DNA of 6,778 nucleotides from Chloroflexaceae bacterium (GCA_026417815.1 JAOACN010000123.1:1-6778), one strand, 5' to 3'; counted from the first letter of the stretch, positions 1-5,262 are shown. Program-made: numbers and translations. Notes: generated by a model not told the origin, from the letters alone.

Positions 1-13
1 GTATAAGAGACAG
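1..13 (+). other. Residual Tn5/Nextera mosaic-end adapter
   Basis: The window opens with GTATAAGAGACAG, identical to the last 13 bases of the 19-bp Tn5 mosaic end used in Nextera libraries. It sits at the extreme edge and interrupts a reading frame that is otherwise open from base 15. This is almost certainly library adapter left on a contig end, not genomic DNA. Confidence 0.9.
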
Positions 14-14
14 C

Positions 15-449
15 GCCTACACCGTGCAGTACTTCGAGCGCCACCGCTTCGAGTTGCGCCCCGAGAACCCCGCGCCCTACGATGTGCTGCTTGCGCGCAT
101 CGGCGACGATGTGCTGCGGGCCACCGGACGCGACTGGAACACCTTTCCCCGCGGGGCGGTTCAGCCAGGCTGCCTGACCTTCGAAGCCACCGGCCATACG
201 CTCTGTGAGCCGTTCCTGGGGTACTGGCGGGCCAACGGGCTGGAGTTCGACGGGGCGCGGGGCGTCAGTTTTGCCGAGAGCCTGGCGCTCTTCGGCCAGC
301 CAGTTTCGCCGCCCCTGGTTGAGGAAGTTGCGCCTGGCGTCTTCCGCACTGTGCAGTGGTTCGAGCGGGCGCGCTTCGAGGACCACGGCGGGCGGGTGCT
401 GCTCGGGTTGCTGGGGAACGAACTGACACGCGCCAGAGGGTGGCGGTGA
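15..449 (+). CDS. C-terminal fragment of a Chloroflexota QYFER-repeat protein
   Basis: The frame is open from the first base after the adapter to TGA at 447-449, giving 144 visible residues; the 5' end is missing. A GTG at 24 is in frame but lies inside the conserved YTVQYFERHRFEL motif, so it is not the true start. The fragment holds the end of one repeat unit (VQYFERHRFELRPEN, then DVLLARIGDDVL) and one complete unit of about 95 residues (TFEATGH, PFLGYWRANGLEF, SLALFGQPVSPP, VQWFERARFEDH, VLLGLLGNEL). I recognise this aromatic-rich unit from secreted or surface proteins of Chloroflexus and Roseiflexus relatives, where it often forms the C-terminal part of larger proteins. No enzymatic motif is visible, so the function is unknown. 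The lost N-terminus might carry a catalytic domain. The gene ends just before a strong terminator. Confidence 0.8.
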   Translation, partial: AYTVQYFERHRFELRPENPAPYDVLLARIGDDVLRATGRDWNTFPRGAVQPGCLTFEATGHTLCEPFLGYWRANGLEFDGARGVSFAESLALFGQPVSPPLVEEVAPGVFRTVQWFERARFEDHGGRVLLGLLGNELTRARGWR

Positions 450-451
450 GC

Positions 452-488
452 GCTGTTCCTGGGAGGGCGCAGTTCTCCCAGGAACAGC
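452..488 (+). terminator. Intrinsic terminator-like hairpin after the repeat-protein gene
   Basis: A perfect 14-bp stem (452-465 with 475-488) begins two bases after the stop codon. Two possible G-U pairs extend it towards a short CGCAG loop, and a pyrimidine tail (TCTTTC) follows. It lies between two convergent genes and could act for both, but the T-rich tail exists only on the plus side. Confidence 0.75.
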
Positions 489-518
489 TCTTTCATCAGC
501 GGTGAGGACACCTGCGCT

Positions 519-818
519 TCACAGAATGTAGCCACGCTTACGGGCGATCTCTTCCTTATGTTTGCGGAAGAGAATATCACGCTCGGTGCCCTTGATTTCG
601 CGGCGGTAGGAGGCCAGGATCTTCTCCACCTCGGCGTCAATCTCCTCCTCGCGGCGCAGATCGGCCACGATGAAGTCGTAGATTGCCTTCACCCGCGCCG
701 CGCGCCCCTCGCCGGGCCGGGCGCCGGGCGCCTCGCGGTACTCCAGCAGGCCCTTCTGGGCCAGTTCGTCGTGCAGCCGTTCGGCGATCCGTCGCACCTT
801 ATTTTCGCTCAGTCGCAT
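519..818 (-). CDS. DUF507 family protein
   Basis: This 99-residue, highly charged, probably all-helical protein starts MRLSENKVRRIAERLHDEL and ends ARKRGYIL. The N-terminal MRLSxxKVxxIA pattern, a central VKAIYDFIVADLRREEEID segment and the C-terminal IARKRG are typical of DUF507 (PF04368), whose biochemical role is not established. I chose ATG at 818 because it matches the family N-terminus and has GGAGA about 10 nt upstream. The frame stays open upstream to 962, but that extension reads through a palindrome and is not protein-like. The gene lies downstream of arsR on the same strand. The 183-nt gap holds the palindrome at 936-966 and an imperfect hairpin at 852-880 just before the gene, so cotranscription is uncertain. 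Confidence 0.85.
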   Translation of the reverse strand: MRLSENKVRRIAERLHDELAQKGLLEYREAPGARPGEGRAARVKAIYDFIVADLRREEEIDAEVEKILASYRREIKGTERDILFRKHKEEIARKRGYIL

Positions 819-935
819 ATCGAGAGCATCTCCAGGCGCTACCATGTTCCTTGGTTCCGGCAGCGAGGCCGCCAGAACCAGAAAAATCGGCGTTCGGGGC
901 CCGACTCGAAGACGTTGCGCCAGCCCCCGGGGTTG

Positions 936-966
936 GGGTATGGGGAAAGCCGGTTTCCCCATACCC
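936..966. repeat. REP-like palindrome, copy 1
   Basis: A perfect 13-bp inverted repeat (936-948 with 954-966) flanks the 5-nt loop GCCGG. Its core, TGGGGAAA and then TTTCCCCA, recurs in the palindrome at 4244-4282, also intergenic. There is no T-tract on either side, so it looks more like a dispersed REP-type element than a simple terminator. Since it follows arsR on the minus strand, it may also shape that transcript's 3' end. Confidence 0.7.
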
Positions 967-1001
967 GGCCAGATGGAAGGGTCCGGCAGGGCTGCCTTTG
1001 C

Positions 1002-1310
1002 CTAGGCCATGGCCCCGATCTGGTCGCGCAGCCAGGCCATACGTTCGCTGTTGACCCGATAACAGACCGCCGCGCCGTCCGAGTAGCTGTCGAGCAAGCC
1101 GACCTCCCGGAGGAGCCGGAGGTGCTGCGAGAGCGTAGACTGGGCGTGCGGGCCATTTTCGGGCAGGTGCAGGAGGATCTCGTTCCCGATGCAATCGGGA
1201 TGCTGAAGCACGTAGCGCAGGATCGACACGCGCACCGGATTGCCCAGGGCCTTGCAGAGCAACGCCAGCTGGTGGTCGTGGTCATCAGAAGGATCGTCTG
1301 CCGTCATCAT
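1002..1310 (-). CDS. ArsR-family winged-helix transcriptional regulator
   Basis: This 102-residue protein is the usual size for a single-domain ArsR/SmtB repressor. An acidic, His-containing tail (residues 1-13) precedes the core. ALGNPVRVSILRYVL (21-35) matches the conserved N-terminal helices, STLSQHLRLLREVGLL (58-73) is the recognition helix, and DSYSDGAAVCYRVN (74-87) is the wing. The classical ELCVCDL metal-binding motif is absent: that region reads GNEILLHLP (42-50). Cysteines are at 19, 40 and 83. The ligand is therefore unknown and could be a metal at another site, a redox signal or nothing. The start is well supported by AAGGGAGG six bases upstream and a promoter. ATG codons are tandem at 1310 and 1307, so the start could be one codon later. 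Autoregulation is common in the family, but no convincing operator is seen over the promoter. Confidence 0.9.
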   Translation of the reverse strand: MMTADDPSDDHDHQLALLCKALGNPVRVSILRYVLQHPDCIGNEILLHLPENGPHAQSTLSQHLRLLREVGLLDSYSDGAAVCYRVNSERMAWLRDQIGAMA

Positions 1311-1316
1311 CGTCGG

Positions 1317-1324
1317 CCTCCCTT
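1317..1324 (-). promoter_or_regulatory. Ribosome binding site of the ArsR-family gene
   Basis: The minus strand reads AAGGGAGG, ending six bases before ATG at 1310. It is one of only two strong Shine-Dalgarno sequences in the window, and it fixes the start codon. Confidence 0.8.
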
Positions 1325-1342
1325 CCGAGGAGATTCGCGCAT

Positions 1343-1371
1343 ACTGTACGACGGCGGGGCGCGTCCGTCAA
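1343..1371 (-). promoter_or_regulatory. Sigma-70-type promoter of the ArsR-family gene
   Basis: On the minus strand, TTGACG (1366-1371) and TACAGT (1343-1348) are separated by exactly 17 bp and match consensus at 5/6 and 4/6 positions. Transcription would start near 1336, giving a leader of about 25 nt that contains the Shine-Dalgarno. Confidence 0.65.
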
Positions 1372-1436
1372 GAGGGGCCGTTGCGGGTACGTGTTCACGC
1401 TTCTCCTGGGAGCGAGGGCATCTTGCCCGCGAATCC

Positions 1437-1456
1437 TGAGGTGTAACCACACCTCA
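1437..1456. promoter_or_regulatory. Perfect dyad in the -35 region of a promoter, candidate operator
   Basis: Arms TGAGGTGT (1437-1444) and ACACCTCA (1449-1456) form a perfect 8-bp inverted repeat around AACC. The right arm fills the place where the -35 box would lie for the TATAAT at 1474-1479, and that promoter has no recognisable -35. This position fits a transcription-factor site. The element could also be a hairpin of another function, and the binding protein is unknown. Confidence 0.5.
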
Positions 1457-1470
1457 CGCGCCACGGCTCA

Positions 1471-1479
1471 TGGTATAAT
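1471..1479 (+). promoter_or_regulatory. Extended -10 promoter upstream of dus
   Basis: TGGTATAAT contains a perfect TATAAT (1474-1479) preceded by the TG of an extended -10 element. The -35 position is occupied by the dyad at 1437-1456. Predicted transcription starts near 1486, about 230 nt before the dus start codon. Confidence 0.65.
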
Positions 1480-1485
1480 CCCTTG

Positions 1486-1716
1486 CGGCTTTGCCTTCGA
1501 CGCGGTTTTGCTATGCGGCTATGCCTGTTCGCGGGAGGGGCAGAGGGCGCAGCCCACGGCGATCCGTTTCTTCCGCCCGCGGCGGCAGGCTTGTCCGGGT
1601 TGTGCCAGGAGGCGACCCGCCATGGGCGGAACAGGGGCCCGCGGGAAGGCGCAGCCTCCTCGCGCCTCTCCAGGATGGCAACCTCGCTGTGAACCCTGTC
1701 TCACTGACCACGCCAC
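1486..1716 (+). other. Long GC-rich leader or possible small RNA region before dus
   Basis: This is the downstream part of the 406-bp gene-free interval 1311-1716. No convincing protein is encoded. The upstream part carries the arsR promoter and a short GGGCA/TGCCC hairpin (1416-1428). Within the leader there are two imperfect direct copies of TGCGGCT(T/A)TGCC (near 1484 and 1514). It also has hairpins at 1617-1629 (5 bp) and 1641-1663 (10 positions with one mismatch and one G-U, GCA loop). The second hairpin could end a short transcript or regulate dus, but no T-tract follows. I could not assign it to a known riboswitch or RNA family. Confidence 0.35.
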
Positions 1717-2736
1717 ATGCTGACACAGACCGAAATCACCGCGCTGCCAACCGAATACTACGTTGACCACATTCGCATCGCCCCCAACATCACCCTGGCG
1801 CCCATGGCGGGCGTGACCGACAGTACCTTCCGGCGCATGATCCTGCGGCTCGGCGGGTGCGGTCTGGTCAGCACCGAGATGACCAACGCCGCCAGTGTCA
1901 CCCCCAGGGCGCTGAAGCGCCACCACCTGCTCGATTATCTTCCCGAGGAGCGCCCGCTGACGATGCAACTCTCCGGCAACGATCCTGACCTGGTTGCCAC
2001 GGCGGCGCGCATGGTCGAGCAACTCGGCGCCGATATTCTCGACATCAACTGCGGCTGCCCCTCGCCGAAGGTCACTGGCGGCGGTCACGGCGCCTCGCTC
2101 CTGCGCGACCTGCCGAAGATGCACCGGCTCCTGAAGGCGGTGAAGGGCGCCGTGCAGATCCCCGTGACGCTGAAGTTTCGCGCCGGGTGGGATGAGCAGA
2201 GCCTGAACTTCATCGAGACCGCGAAGATCGCCGAGGACGCCGGGGTGGCGGCGATCGCCCTGCATCCGCGCACCCGCGAGCAGGGCTACCGGGGCCACGC
2301 CGATTGGCGCCGTGTGGCCGCGGTCAAGCGCGCCGTCAGCATTCCGGTGATCGGCAGCGGCGACGTGAAAACCGCCGAAGACGCCCTGCTCCGCCTGCGC
2401 GACAGCGGCGCCGACGGGGTGATGATCGGGCGCGCCGCGATGGAGAACCCCTGGATCTTTTTGCAGATCGCCCAGCTCCGCCGCGGTGAGCCGGTGTTTC
2501 AGCCCGGCCCTGCCGATAAGCTGGAGTTCCTGCTCAACTATCTGGAACTGTGTCAGGCCGAATTGCCTGCCCGTCTCGCGCTCAACAAGATCAAGCAACT
2601 GATCGGCCAGTTCGTGGTCGGCCTGCCCAACGCTTCGCACCTGCGGGTCGCCGTGCACCAGTCCACCAGCCTGGAAGCCGCCCGCGCCGCCATCGAGGCC
2701 TATTTTGCACCGTTTGTTGCCTCGCCGGTCGCTTGA
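1717..2736 (+). CDS. dusB: tRNA-dihydrouridine synthase, DusB type
   Basis: This 339-residue FMN-dependent enzyme reduces specific uridines of tRNA to dihydrouridine using NAD(P)H, in the cytoplasm. The TIM-barrel signatures appear in order. LAPMAGVTDSTFR (28-39) is the N-terminal flavin strand and MQLSGNDP (83-90) follows. DINCGCPSPKV (109-119) contains the expected catalytic cysteine of the GCP motif (C114). KFRAGW (153-158) and ALHPRTREQGYRG (181-193) contain Lys and His positions near the flavin. IGSGDV (212-217) and GADGVMIGRAAMENPW (231-246) bind the FMN phosphate. The helical tRNA-binding C-terminus (from about 265) is present, so the gene looks complete. The ATG start lacks a Shine-Dalgarno, but no better start fits. 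DusB is the best subfamily match by motif spacing; the target uridine cannot be read from sequence. A hairpin follows the stop codon. Confidence 0.93.
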   Translation: MLTQTEITALPTEYYVDHIRIAPNITLAPMAGVTDSTFRRMILRLGGCGLVSTEMTNAASVTPRALKRHHLLDYLPEERPLTMQLSGNDPDLVATAARMVEQLGADILDINCGCPSPKVTGGGHGASLLRDLPKMHRLLKAVKGAVQIPVTLKFRAGWDEQSLNFIETAKIAEDAGVAAIALHPRTREQGYRGHADWRRVAAVKRAVSIPVIGSGDVKTAEDALLRLRDSGADGVMIGRAAMENPWIFLQIAQLRRGEPVFQPGPADKLEFLLNYLELCQAELPARLALNKIKQLIGQFVVGLPNASHLRVAVHQSTSLEAARAAIEAYFAPFVASPVA

Positions 2737-2757
2737 GGAAGGCGCGAAGATAGGGAA

Positions 2758-2787
2758 GGGTCCGGGGGGCGCAGCCCTCCCAGACCC
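2758..2787 (+). terminator. Terminator-like hairpin downstream of dus
   Basis: GGGTC (2758-2762) pairs with GACCC (2783-2787), and GGGGGGC (2764-2770) pairs with GCCCTCC (2774-2780, one G-U). A GCA loop and a small internal loop complete the structure. The T-rich tail is poor, so termination may be partial, with read-through into the next gene. Confidence 0.5.
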
Positions 2788-2823
2788 TCATGCTCAAGCA
2801 GATACTGATTGACGTAGACCTCT

Positions 2824-3339
2824 ATGCACGATGGCTATCTATTCACCCTGGGCATTTGTGGCAGCGCCAATGATGGTGGCCCGGCCCGCGCCTGCCTCGA
2901 CGCGATGCTGGCCGCTCTGCCGCCGGTCAAGCGCGCCGCCTACCTGGGCGAGGTGCTGATCAGCGCCGATGCGCCGTCGTTCGACGATCCGCTGATGGCG
3001 CCGTTGCTCACTGACATCGCCGACGCCGAGGTGCTCCTGGTGGTCACGCCACTGCCCGGCGGCAGTCTGCCGCCACGCCTGCGGCGCCTGTTCGATGCCC
3101 TTGCCGCAACCCCGCCACCCTCACGCCGCCGCTTTGTGGCCCTCGTGGCCGTTGGCGATGGTCCCACCGATGGCCTCTGGCCCCTGCGCCACGCCCTTGA
3201 GGTGGTTGATGCGGAGAATATCGGCGAACTCTATGCCGGTGCGGGCACCGACCTGGAGGACCTGCTGACCGAGGCGGTGCAACTGGCCCGGAGCGCCTTC
3301 AACCGCGCCCACTTTGCCCATCCCCACGCGCTGATTTGA
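2824..3339 (+). CDS. Flavodoxin-fold protein, NADPH-dependent FMN reductase-like
   Basis: The 171-residue protein has the alternating strand/helix pattern of the flavodoxin-like fold. FTLGICGSANDGGPARACLDAML (7-29) resembles the first strand and phosphate-binding loop of NADPH-dependent FMN reductases. ADAEVLLVVTPLPGGSLPPRLRRLFDAL (66-93) matches the second signature, where family members usually read 'tPeYngs.pg.LKnaiD'. FVALVAVGDG (104-113) is the next core strand. A flavin-dependent oxidoreductase role is plausible, but the usual Tyr/Asn in the second motif are replaced by LPGG, so substrate and cofactor binding are uncertain. It lies 87 bp downstream of dus with a hairpin between. No Shine-Dalgarno precedes the ATG. 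Confidence 0.65.
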   Translation: MHDGYLFTLGICGSANDGGPARACLDAMLAALPPVKRAAYLGEVLISADAPSFDDPLMAPLLTDIADAEVLLVVTPLPGGSLPPRLRRLFDALAATPPPSRRRFVALVAVGDGPTDGLWPLRHALEVVDAENIGELYAGAGTDLEDLLTEAVQLARSAFNRAHFAHPHALI

Positions 3340-3352
3340 TGACGGGCAGGTT

Positions 3353-3374
3353 GGGGCGAAATGTATTGCGCCCC
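3353..3374. repeat. Short palindrome between the flavodoxin-like and acyltransferase genes
   Basis: GGGGCG (3353-3358) pairs with CGCCCC (3369-3374) around a 10-nt AT-rich loop. It takes up most of the 52-bp gap and ends 17 nt before the next start codon. I recall similar GGGGCG...CGCCCC intergenic palindromes from other bacteria, from memory only. It could dampen read-through or translation, or be a remnant of a dispersed repeat. Confidence 0.45.
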
Positions 3375-3391
3375 TACTGGCACGGATACCC

Positions 3392-4186
3392 ATGGGGCTC
3401 AACACTGACAACGAACCACGTCCGGCAATCCCTGCGGCCAAGAACCCTCTTCTCGACGAACTGCTGTACCGGTGCTTCGCGCGCTGGTCGCTCTGGCGCT
3501 ACTTCGACCGGGTATGGCTCCAGAGCCACGGCCCGCTGCCGCATCCCCGCACCGGCCCGTTCATCGTGTACCTGAACCATAGCTCGTGGTGGGATGGCTA
3601 CCTGATGTACGTTATCCACCGGGTGGTGCTTCGCGGGCGCTTTGATGCGCACCTGCTGATGGAAGAAAAGCAACTGCGCCGCTACCGTTTCTTTCGCTGG
3701 TCGGGCGCCTTCAGCGTCAACCGCGACGACCCGGAGGACGCCTGGCGTTCCCAGGCTTACGCCGCGGCGCTGCTGCGGGGCGGCCAGCGGCCCCGCCTGT
3801 TGTTCATCTTCCCCCAGGGCAGAATTGTGCCCAATGACCGCCGCCCCCTGGTCACGTACCCTGGTATCGCGCGGATCGTGGCGCAGGTGGGCGATGTCAA
3901 CCTCTGCCCGGTGGCGCTGCGCTACGAACTGCTTGGGCGGCAGTTCCCCGAAGCCTTTATCCGTATCGGGCCGTACCACCGCGCAGCCGATCCGTCGGAT
4001 GTCGAGGGTACCCTGGCCGACATCACCCGGCGCCTCACCGAGTCCTGCGATGCCCTGCGGGAGGATGTGCTGGCCTTACGCTACGAGCGTTTTCAGCCCC
4101 TGCTCCGCGGGCGCCGCGGGATCGATGAACTGTTCGACGGTTTCCTGAGCCTGTTGCCCGGGCGCTCTCACCCGAGAGGAACATAG
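3392..4186 (+). CDS. PlsC-like acyltransferase, possibly carotenoid-glycoside acyltransferase
   Basis: This 264-residue protein belongs to the glycerolphosphate acyltransferase superfamily (PF01553). The catalytic H-x4-D motif is NHSSWWD (H63, D68). The substrate-binding block reads FIFPQGRI (138-145), where most members have FPEG, and YPGIARIV (156-163) and LCPVAL (171-176) follow as later conserved blocks. There is no clear long transmembrane helix, so it is probably peripheral to the membrane. The family transfers acyl chains from acyl-CoA or acyl-ACP to lysophospholipids or other hydroxyl acceptors. Convergent cruF, about 150 bp away, makes a CruD-like role plausible, namely acylating the sugar of a carotenoid glycoside. 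General lysophosphatidate acylation is the alternative. The ATG at 3392 has only a weak upstream GGA, but no earlier in-frame start is seen. Confidence 0.85.
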   Translation: MGLNTDNEPRPAIPAAKNPLLDELLYRCFARWSLWRYFDRVWLQSHGPLPHPRTGPFIVYLNHSSWWDGYLMYVIHRVVLRGRFDAHLLMEEKQLRRYRFFRWSGAFSVNRDDPEDAWRSQAYAAALLRGGQRPRLLFIFPQGRIVPNDRRPLVTYPGIARIVAQVGDVNLCPVALRYELLGRQFPEAFIRIGPYHRAADPSDVEGTLADITRRLTESCDALREDVLALRYERFQPLLRGRRGIDELFDGFLSLLPGRSHPRGT

Positions 4187-4193
4187 GCCCGCA

Positions 4194-4214
4194 CGGGAGG
4201 GCGCGGCCCTCCCG
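4194..4214 (+). terminator. Terminator-like hairpin after the acyltransferase
   Basis: A perfect 9-bp G/C stem (4194-4202 with 4206-4214) with a GCG loop starts eight bases after the TAG stop. No T-tract follows. Its sequence closely resembles the hairpins at 5889-5907 and 2764-2780. Confidence 0.55.
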
Positions 4215-4243
4215 GGAGAATCCCCGGGATAACGTGGCTGGTT

Positions 4244-4282
4244 GAAGGGGCGTGGGGAAACCTGGTTTTCCCACGCCCCTTC
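4244..4282. repeat. REP-like palindrome, copy 2
   Basis: A 17-bp stem (4244-4260 with 4266-4282, one G-U pair) flanks the loop CCTGG. It shares the core TGGGGAAA...TTTTCCCA and the 5-nt loop with copy 1 at 936-966, but its outer arms differ (GGGGCG here, GGTA there). It lies between the convergent acyltransferase and cruF genes, without a T-rich tail on either strand. Confidence 0.7.
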
Positions 4283-4303
4283 TCATAGAAAGAACCCTGT
4301 CGG

Positions 4304-4320
4304 GCAACCTTCCAGGTTGC
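4304..4320 (-). terminator. Hairpin at the 3' end of cruF, possible terminator
   Basis: GCAACCT (4304-4310) pairs perfectly with AGGTTGC (4314-4320), with a 3-nt loop, 15 bases past the cruF stop on the minus strand. CCTG (4296-4299) and CAGG (4330-4333) could add an outer stem. On the minus strand a TTCTTT run follows about 10 nt later, so termination is possible but not certain. Confidence 0.4.
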
Positions 4321-4335
4321 GCGCGAGCCCAGGAA

Positions 4336-5211
4336 CTACGAAACGCTCTGCTCCTGCTCGGCGCGGGCGCGCAGGCGCCGCACCAGCAGCGGAAACCCGA
4401 TGCGGCCCGCAATGACCAGGAAGATGAGACCGCCAATGAACGCCGCAATGACCTGACCACGCGCCAGATTGACGACGACAAACATGGTCAGGTTGGTCAG
4501 GTAGAGCGTCAATGGCAACCAGGGCCAGAATAACTCGCCGGAGCGGCGCGGCCCGAAGTGCGCCGCGCGAACGGCGCCTGTCCGATGCAGCGCCAGCACC
4601 CAGCTCAAGAGCAAACTGGTGAACCACCAGGCCACAAAGTTCGAGGCCGGAATGCCGTAGTAAGCGCTCGGGTCGCTATCGCTCCAGACCCAGTAGTGGT
4701 TAATGTGGACCGCGAAGGGTTCGATGGTGACATCGAGGAGCAAGGCGAAGGCCGTGGCGATCAGCACGCGGGCCGGTCGGACCCGCACCTCCGCGTGCGG
4801 CGCGCGACTTTCGCGGTCCAGAAACAACTCGGCCACCCCTATTGCGGCAGTAACGATCAGCAACCAGGCAAAAGGGATGGCAAGCGGCACCACGCCGAAC
4901 ACCTGCGGCTGGAGCACGTCGGTGTAACTGTAACTCCCAAACGGGAAGCCAGTCGTTGCGCCAACGTGCTCCACCAGCCACGAGAGGAACAGCACCCACA
5001 GCGCGGCCAGCCCGCCCCACTGTCCGAAGTTTACGATGAGCCAGAGACCCATCAACGCGCCCTGCAGAATGAGGAGCGCCCCTCCCATCCAGGTGCCCCA
5101 GACCGGCACCCGATCCAGCGCAACCAGCGTGATCGAACCAGGGTACAAAAAGAGGTAGAAGGCGAAGAGTGTCGCCACGGCGAGACGTGGCCGTGTTGTC
5201 AAACTTAACAT
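4336..5211 (-). CDS. cruF: CruF-type carotenoid 1',2'-hydratase (carotenoid biosynthesis membrane protein)
   Basis: This 291-residue integral membrane protein has about seven or eight hydrophobic segments and matches the CruF/DUF422 family (PF04240). Signatures are LVEHVGATTGFPFGSYSYTDVL (79-100), VFGVVPLAIPFAW (104-116), the acidic DVTIEP (160-165), HYWVW (172-176) and YYGIPASNFVAWW (184-196). Known CruF enzymes add water across the terminal 1',2' double bond of acyclic or monocyclic carotenoids, giving the tertiary hydroxyl that later steps modify, as in myxol-type carotenoids and bacterioruberin. In a Chloroflexota-like host the substrate would probably be a gamma-carotene-type pigment; that is inference. 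Length and motifs indicate an intact gene. ATG at 5211 is preceded by AGGA at a long spacing of about 11 nt, and a consensus promoter lies just upstream. The C-terminal tail (about 275-291) is charged. Confidence 0.9.
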   Translation of the reverse strand: MLSLTTRPRLAVATLFAFYLFLYPGSITLVALDRVPVWGTWMGGALLILQGALMGLWLIVNFGQWGGLAALWVLFLSWLVEHVGATTGFPFGSYSYTDVLQPQVFGVVPLAIPFAWLLIVTAAIGVAELFLDRESRAPHAEVRVRPARVLIATAFALLLDVTIEPFAVHINHYWVWSDSDPSAYYGIPASNFVAWWFTSLLLSWVLALHRTGAVRAAHFGPRRSGELFWPWLPLTLYLTNLTMFVVVNLARGQVIAAFIGGLIFLVIAGRIGFPLLVRRLRARAEQEQSVS

Positions 5212-5262
5212 AGATTAAACGTTCCTATCGCGGCAGATGAAGCTTTTGTAGCCTATGGAATC

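Noticed and set aside
819..962. N-terminal extension of the DUF507 protein to an ATG at 962
   Set aside because: The added residues include MGKPAFPIP, which is just the translated palindrome; the same peptide type arises from the second palindrome. The family N-terminus matches the ATG at 818.
1404..1436. GGGCATCTTGCCC motif as a mobile-element end
   Set aside because: Only a 5-bp inverted repeat with a 3-nt loop and no second copy in the window. I recall similar GCAAGATGCC strings between genes in other bacteria, but nothing here shows mobility.
558..1439. A 293-codon open frame on the plus strand
   Set aside because: It runs antisense through both the DUF507 and ArsR genes and across the palindrome between them, so it is a shadow of two real genes.
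1595..1716. Cobalamin-type riboswitch in the dus leader, suggested by GGGAAGGCG and CGCTGTGA-like strings
   Set aside because: The conserved core strings and their order do not match the known consensus, and dus has no link to cobalamin.
1519..2658. A 379-codon open frame on the minus strand, antisense to dus
   Set aside because: It mirrors the codon-position bias of the DusB gene in GC-rich DNA. Its translation is rich in His, Gln, Gly and Ala without any recognisable motif, while the plus strand has every Dus signature.
4558..5208. A 216-codon open frame on the plus strand opposite cruF
   Set aside because: It is highly charged with no motif, whereas the minus strand encodes a clear multi-pass CruF protein with a consensus promoter.
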